This document shows, piece by piece, positions 8,330-12,074 of a stretch of 12,074 bases of DNA. Source of the DNA: Termitomyces sp. T153 (Eukaryota; Basidiomycota; Agaricomycetes; Agaricales; Lyophyllaceae); assembly GCA_018296165.2 (NCBI GenBank), contig JACKQL020000299.1, positions 1 to 12,074 on the forward strand. The letters run 5' to 3'. Under the pieces are notes generated by a model that was not told the DNA's origin, ran no database searches, and worked only from the letters and a program-made list of their open reading frames with translations. The position numbers and the translations under genes are program-made. Positions within the stretch are counted from its first letter, which is position 1. Each line of letters opens with the position of its first letter.

Positions 8330-10026
8330 TCACTCCTCCTCCTCCTCCGGCCCTAACCCCGCTACCCTTCCCACCATGAACACTTCCAACTGCGCCACTA
8401 CCGTTGCCAGAACCTCAGGTTGCCCAGGAAGCAGTTCCCCCACGTCCGTCGCCATCTCCCACCATGCTCCGGAGTCTGCCATTGCCCTCCGCCAATGCCC
8501 TGCCAACAGACGCCCCATCTGCGTAACCCCTTGACCCAACTCCGGTGGAAGGTCCCCGGGCATCCTCGCCAACCCATCATGGATGGACTCCAGCACTGCC
8601 AATGCTCCGTTGAGAAGAATGCGATGCTCCCTGGCCCAGTCTATGGAAACGGAATCAGTGCTTAGGAGATGGGAAGCGAGGAAACCACTCACGAAGCACT
8701 CCTCGCCGGCCTGAGGCCACCTTGTTGGCAAGCCATTCCTCCCGCCGCCGCGCCCTCTCCACCGCCGCCCAGACTTCCCCAGCGCTGGAACCCTGCTGAG
8801 TCTCCCGTGCCCCTGAGCCTCCTGCCTGCTGCATTGCCACCTCCACCGCCTCTGCCTGCACCTGCAAATGCACTGTCCACACCTCCAACTCCTGCAGACA
8901 AGACAATCGCTCCACGGCAGTCCTCATGGCGACGTCCTTGTCCTTCCGCACCAAGTCCCGTTCCCTCCGAACTCCGTCCAGCTCCCGTTGAGCCCCGTCC
9001 CTCTCCTCCCGTACCCCCTGAACCTCCTCCTTGCGTGTGACCAACAACCGTTCCAAGCTCTCTACCTGACACTGCAGATAGGCCTCCGCAACCGACCACA
9101 ACCTATCCGCGGACTGCTCAACGGGGGCTCCAGATGTAGGGGAGTATACCGCGGATCCAGGGGGGCCCCCCATTACCTGCTCGCCCTGTGCCTGCTTACT
9201 GGGACCCACCTTGGATGAAGGGGACGCTCTCTGTTTCCCTTTCTCCTGCGTGGAAGGGGCCCCCTCCCTCCATCCACCCCATGGGGGCCCCACCTTCATA
9301 GCAGGCGCGCTAACCCGTTCCCCTTCCCCAGCCCCGGAGCCCCTCCCCAACACCCTGCCCTTCTGCCCTTCCTCCAGTTGCGCTGGGACCCAACCTCGAT
9401 CCCACCCTTGCTCCGCCGCGACGCAGGCGGCACGCCAACTCAGGGTGATGGAGCACTTCTCATGCTGCAAACGGCACAGAAGGCACACCGACATGTCCCG
9501 CCATACGCCCAATGCAGGCTCCTCAAATTCACACTGCTCCCCTTGTCGGGTGCAAGACGCACACTGCAGGGGCATGTTGGTCCAGGAAACATAAAGCTAA
9601 GTAGCCACTCACTGGGGCCGCCGCCTGACACCACTCGAGGGTGGGGGGACCCCTCGCCCGACCCACCACCTCGGCAAACTGCTCCAGTGTCACCTCCACC
9701 TGTACCACCCTCGAACCCTCTGGGACAAGCCAGATCACCCCCGGACAAATGCCAGACTTGGAGCGTGTAGAAGGGGCCACGCCCACCAGTGGCTGCATCA
9801 CGTCTGCACCAGACGATGGCCCTGAGGGACCTGCCACAGCTGCAGACAACTCTGTGAAGGACCAATCAGTATTCTGGGGTACATGAGACAGACCGCACTC
9901 ACGGCTACGGTACATTGCCTTGATCCAACAGCGATCTCGGCGACCCTCTGAATCCTTGGAAGACGACAGCTGGGATGGCGGGGATGGCGACCTAGATGCT
10001 GTGGGAGAATAAGCTGAAGAAGACAT
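8330..10026 (-). CDS. antisense spliced gene: cysteine-cluster, coiled-coil protein of unknown function (531 aa, 3 exons)
   Basis: The exons are 10026-9613, 9563-8693 and 8640-8330 (414, 871 and 311 nt), joined by two GT-AG introns into 532 codons with no internal stop. I chose the ATG at 10024-10026 (MSSSAYSP); an in-frame ATG at 10056 lies too close to the TATA-like site. Residues 1-90 are Ser-rich. Residues 139-175 hold CX2CX6C-X15-CX2CX6C (Cys 139, 142, 149, 165, 168, 175), created at the exon 1/2 join. This resembles the fungal Zn2Cys6 cluster, but the linker is longer than usual and the basic residues of the first loop are missing, so DNA binding is unproven. Residues 200-290 are Gly/Pro/Ser/Lys-rich, about 296-384 are a charged coiled coil, and the C-terminus ends in EEEEE. 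There is no signal peptide or membrane segment. It is convergent with pol. Several Cys in exon 1 may be decayed Arg codons. Alternatives are a captured host gene or an accessory element protein. Confidence 0.78.
8641..8692 (-). other. intron 2 of the antisense gene (52 nt)
   Basis: On the minus strand the intron begins GTGAGT at 8692 and ends CCATAG at 8641, with a CTAAG branch-like motif about 20 nt before the end. It is phase 1. Removing it avoids the stop at 8655 and extends the protein by 103 codons in a frame that is open to 8330. The independent agreement of splice sites, branch motif and frame makes it convincing. Confidence 0.75.
9564..9612 (-). other. intron 1 of the antisense gene (49 nt)
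   Basis: On the minus strand the intron begins GTGAGT at 9612 and ends CTGCAG at 9564, with CCAAC as a possible branch region. It interrupts between codons (phase 0). Removing it fuses the Ser-rich exon 1 directly to CASCTRQGEQC and completes the six-Cys cluster. The size is typical of basidiomycete introns. Confidence 0.75.
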
Positions 10027-10061
10027 TACAACAAGCTGGGGGACTCCCGGGTGCATCCACC

Positions 10062-10072
10062 CCTTTTAATAA
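10062..10072 (-). promoter_or_regulatory. TATA-like element of the antisense gene
   Basis: On the minus strand TTATTAAAAGG lies 36-46 bp upstream of the ATG at 10026. A start about 30 bp downstream would leave a short leader before MSSS. This supports an internal promoter of the antisense gene separate from the LTR promoters. The AT-rich motif stands out from GC-rich surroundings. Confidence 0.5.
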
Positions 10073-10146
10073 CTTAGGAAGGAGCCCCTGATGAACGGTG
10101 GCCACACCTCGACTTCCTTCCTCACGCCGCCGCCACTCGCTGCAGT

Positions 10147-10164
10147 TTGATCAATATTGATCAA
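10147..10164. promoter_or_regulatory. 18-bp perfect palindrome, candidate operator
   Basis: TTGATCAATATTGATCAA is its own reverse complement and consists of two TTGATCAA units separated by TA. It lies 121-138 bp upstream of the antisense ATG, in the 213-bp stretch between that gene and the 3' LTR. Symmetric sites of this size usually bind dimeric proteins. Whether the antisense protein itself binds here is speculation. Confidence 0.45.
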
Positions 10165-10226
10165 CTTTGATTCCCATGCCCTACTGATCCCCGACTCGCT
10201 CCCCACGTCTCAAGGGTCTCGATGCT

Positions 10227-10239
10227 GAAGGGGGAGTAA
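10227..10239 (+). promoter_or_regulatory. polypurine tract
   Basis: GAAGGGGGAGTAA abuts the first base of the 3' LTR (TGTCAC). An RNase H-resistant purine run at this place primes plus-strand DNA. The run contains one T close to the LTR. Confidence 0.9.
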
Positions 10240-11236
10240 TGTCACAACCCACTCCCTAGACACTGTTCCCAACCCCTCCCAATTTCCCATCTAACTCCCC
10301 TGAACCCCGCCCACACTTTTGCGCCCACACTGGATAACTCCAACGCTTCTCCAGCAAACCCCGACGGCAACTCCAACACCCTCTCCGTAGCCATCAACAC
10401 TTCCCCTGAAACCTTCCCCCACCATTCCTGGCCACATCATACGTTCCCGACCCCCTACCCTAGTTTACCCAACCCATCCCGGAGTATCATGACGTCCTCG
10501 GAGCAGCCCGCGCCCCCAACTGATCCCATCAGAATACTGCCGCGGCCCGCCCTTGGATCGTACCCAACACCTGTCGACTCTGCACAGCTCCGTCAACTCC
10601 CGCCACCATCTCCACCGCCCTCCGGGGTACCCAGTAGTTGGTATATAAGTCGTAGAATAACTCCTTGAACTTTAGTCTTGATATTACATTTACTGGTTTC
10701 CTATGTTTTGTCTCTCGTCTCGTCTCTGTTTCTATTTTTAAGTTTTGAATCTATCTTTCTCCTCAGTCTTGTCTTGTCTCCATCTCATCTCAACTGTACA
10801 TATTTCCTTTGTTCTTCTAAGTTCCTCTTGCTCCCTATGTCCGTACGAACTCTGCGCATGCGCCACGACCCGAACATTCTTACAACAACTCCAACCTTTG
10901 TTCCCCGCTCGGCCCTGGGACCCATCAAGCCCTGGTAATCCCCTATCCAACTCCAGCCCCACCCCCATCACTTGAGAAGCCTCTGCTCACCCTGCAATCT
11001 ATTTGCGCGCCCACAAACTAGCCCTGACACCTGCCCTGGGTCAACAACCAATACCTTTGGTCTTAGACTTCTCTGGACCAATCAGGACTTGCTTGGGCCA
11101 CTTTCCCTAGAACCCCCTTGCAAGCCTTTCCACCTCCGCTCCAACTCCGGACGCCCGGTTATAAGCGCAGGACATCGCGTCCACCTAGTAAGGACTCGCC
11201 AGCATACTGAGCCCCTGTCCTCAGCGGAACCTGACA
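10240..11236 (+). repeat. 3' long terminal repeat
   Basis: This 997-bp copy of 103-1202 starts TGTCAC and ends CTGACA. It lacks the 104-bp block at 831-934 of the 5' copy. The TATA box (10642-10648) and the self-primer sequence (10674-10686) are unchanged, whereas surrounding CpG sites differ from the 5' copy at many positions. Eight sites read TG in one LTR and CA in the other, which needs independent loss of the same ancestral CG on opposite strands. Confidence 0.97.
10642..10648 (+). promoter_or_regulatory. TATA box of the 3' LTR
   Basis: TATATAA lies 32 bp before the copy of the self-primer sequence at 10674-10686, as in the 5' LTR. It could drive transcription outward into the right flank. 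Confidence 0.75.
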
Positions 11237-11241
11237 CCTGT
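11237..11241 (+). repeat. target site duplication, right copy (CCTGT)
   Basis: This is an exact match to 98-102, directly after the terminal CTGACA of the 3' LTR. Confidence 0.95.
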
Positions 11242-12074
11242 GTGGAAAAACACCTTAGACACCATGTGGGTTATTTCAATGCCACCAGAAAGCCACCGCC
11301 CGCACGTGTTGATTAGGCAGGCTTTGTAGTGCAGGCCAACCAGGACCGACCAATCAGCACGTGGTTCAATGAGGCACAGTGACCACCACGCCCGTGACTA
11401 ATCAGAAAAAGAGAGGTTTCCCCGGTGTGATGGATTTGGGAGAGGGTCTAGGCCTTCACTGACCAAGCGGGTTGTAGTATGGGTAGGTGTGAGAATAGGA
11501 GTCAATAGTTTGATCAGACTGCTGACATAATGTGTGGTCCATTGGATGGGTTCAGTGTGCTAATAAGCGTTGATTGCCGGTTTGATCAGGTGTCTAGCTG
11601 AAAAGGTGCAGCATGTCTGTCACTAGGCGGTCCACTGGCCCACTCCGTTGTGGGTTCCGAATCTCAGGATCAATCTTCCGAAGGTAGTGTCTGGGCGTGA
11701 GGAAGGGTTTGTTGTGAGGCCCTTACTGGTGCGTGGGAGTGGGAGGCTATGAGCTGGCTGAGCACCTCATCATGGGACAATACCAGCACGCACACAGTGA
11801 GCCCTGCCAAGTACAGCTGGGTTTAGAAATTGGGACGGCACGTTAACGGCAGATGGTATGGGACTTAGGTGTGGGAAGTAGTATGAACTCCGACAAAGTC
11901 AAATTGTAGTAAAGTGGCTATGAGGCGTAACCGGCATCAGCTGAAAAGGGATCGGGCTGGAGAACTAGTTGGAGTGTCCGTAATTACCACCCCCATTACG
12001 TACTGCGGGTCCTAGGACACGAAGGTCATGTGTAAAATAGGGCTCAAATGGAAATAAAAAGATCAATCAATCAA
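11242..12074. other. right host flank, no gene seen
   Basis: These 833 bp hold no long open frame, RNA gene or recognisable domain on either strand. Base composition is closer to balanced than in the C-rich element. The last 25 bp carry AATAAA (12053-12058), an A-rich run and then three copies of ATCA (12062-12074) to the window edge, which resembles the 3' tail of a non-LTR retroelement but cannot be confirmed from this much sequence. Confidence 0.5.

Larger units (their letters stand above)
103..11236 (+). mobile_element. full-length Ty3/gypsy chromovirus retrotransposon with an antisense gene, sense genes decayed
   Basis: The element has paired LTRs starting TGTCA and ending TGACA, a 5-bp target duplication, a primer site directly after the 5' LTR and a polypurine tract directly before the 3' LTR. 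The domain order is gag (CCHC knuckle), protease, RT, RNase H, integrase, chromodomain. RT before integrase places it in Ty3/gypsy (Metaviridae), and the C-terminal chromodomain makes it a chromovirus. At 11.1 kb it is long for a fungal chromovirus because of LTRs of about 1 kb, an extended gag and about 2.1 kb between pol and the 3' LTR that holds an antisense spliced gene. Gag-pol has 19 in-frame stops and several frame changes, so it is not autonomous. It could move only if complemented. It reads as an agaricomycete element, but that is inference. Confidence 0.95.

Noticed and set aside
8669..9770. Several Pro/Ser-rich open frames on the plus strand
   Set aside because: They lie opposite the spliced minus-strand gene, whose Cys cluster, coiled coil and splice sites are far more gene-like.
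9440..9865. A minus-strand open frame beginning in the region of intron 1 and exon 1
   Set aside because: It is in a different frame from the spliced exons and has no domain; the spliced model explains the region better.

Overview
The window holds one complete, nested-looking LTR retrotransposon of the Ty3/gypsy chromovirus type (103-11236), with about 100 bp of host DNA on the left and about 830 bp on the right. It is bounded by a perfect 5-bp target duplication (CCTGT, 98-102 and 11237-11241). The host is probably a basidiomycete fungus, most likely an agaricomycete. This is inferred from the style of the Pol protein, GT-AG introns of about 50 nt, and decay at methylatable CpG sites. No host gene is visible in either flank.

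Layout: 5' LTR (103-1202), primer binding site (1203-1215), a long gag (1235-3746), a protease region with two tandem aspartic-protease-like domains (about 3713-5000), reverse transcriptase and RNase H (about 5000-6584), integrase and chromodomain (6585-8103), a short spacer, then a gene on the opposite strand (10026 down to 8330), a polypurine tract (10227-10239) and the 3' LTR (10240-11236). The primer binding site is the exact 13-nt reverse complement of LTR bases 537-549, which lie about 32 bp after a TATA box. The element therefore appears to self-prime reverse transcription from the 5' end of its own RNA, as Tf1 of fission yeast does, rather than use a tRNA.

The sense genes are dead in this copy. 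Gag-pol carries 19 in-frame stops, 17 of them TGA, plus several frame changes. Catalytic residues of RT (motif A Asp to Asn), RNase H and integrase (Glu to Lys) are lost. The two LTRs differ at about 58 positions by hand count, about 55 of them in CG/TG/CA context, with only one transversion. This is the signature of CpG methylation and deamination or a CpG-directed RIP-like process. Outside CpG sites the LTRs are almost identical, so the insertion is young.

The most notable item is the antisense gene between pol and the 3' LTR. Two canonical introns (49 and 52 nt) join three reading frames into one uninterrupted 531-residue protein. It has a CX2CX6C-X15-CX2CX6C cysteine cluster resembling a fungal Zn2Cys6 domain, followed by a coiled coil and a Glu tail. 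It is intact while gag-pol is wrecked. An 18-bp perfect palindrome lies just upstream of it. Its function is unknown.
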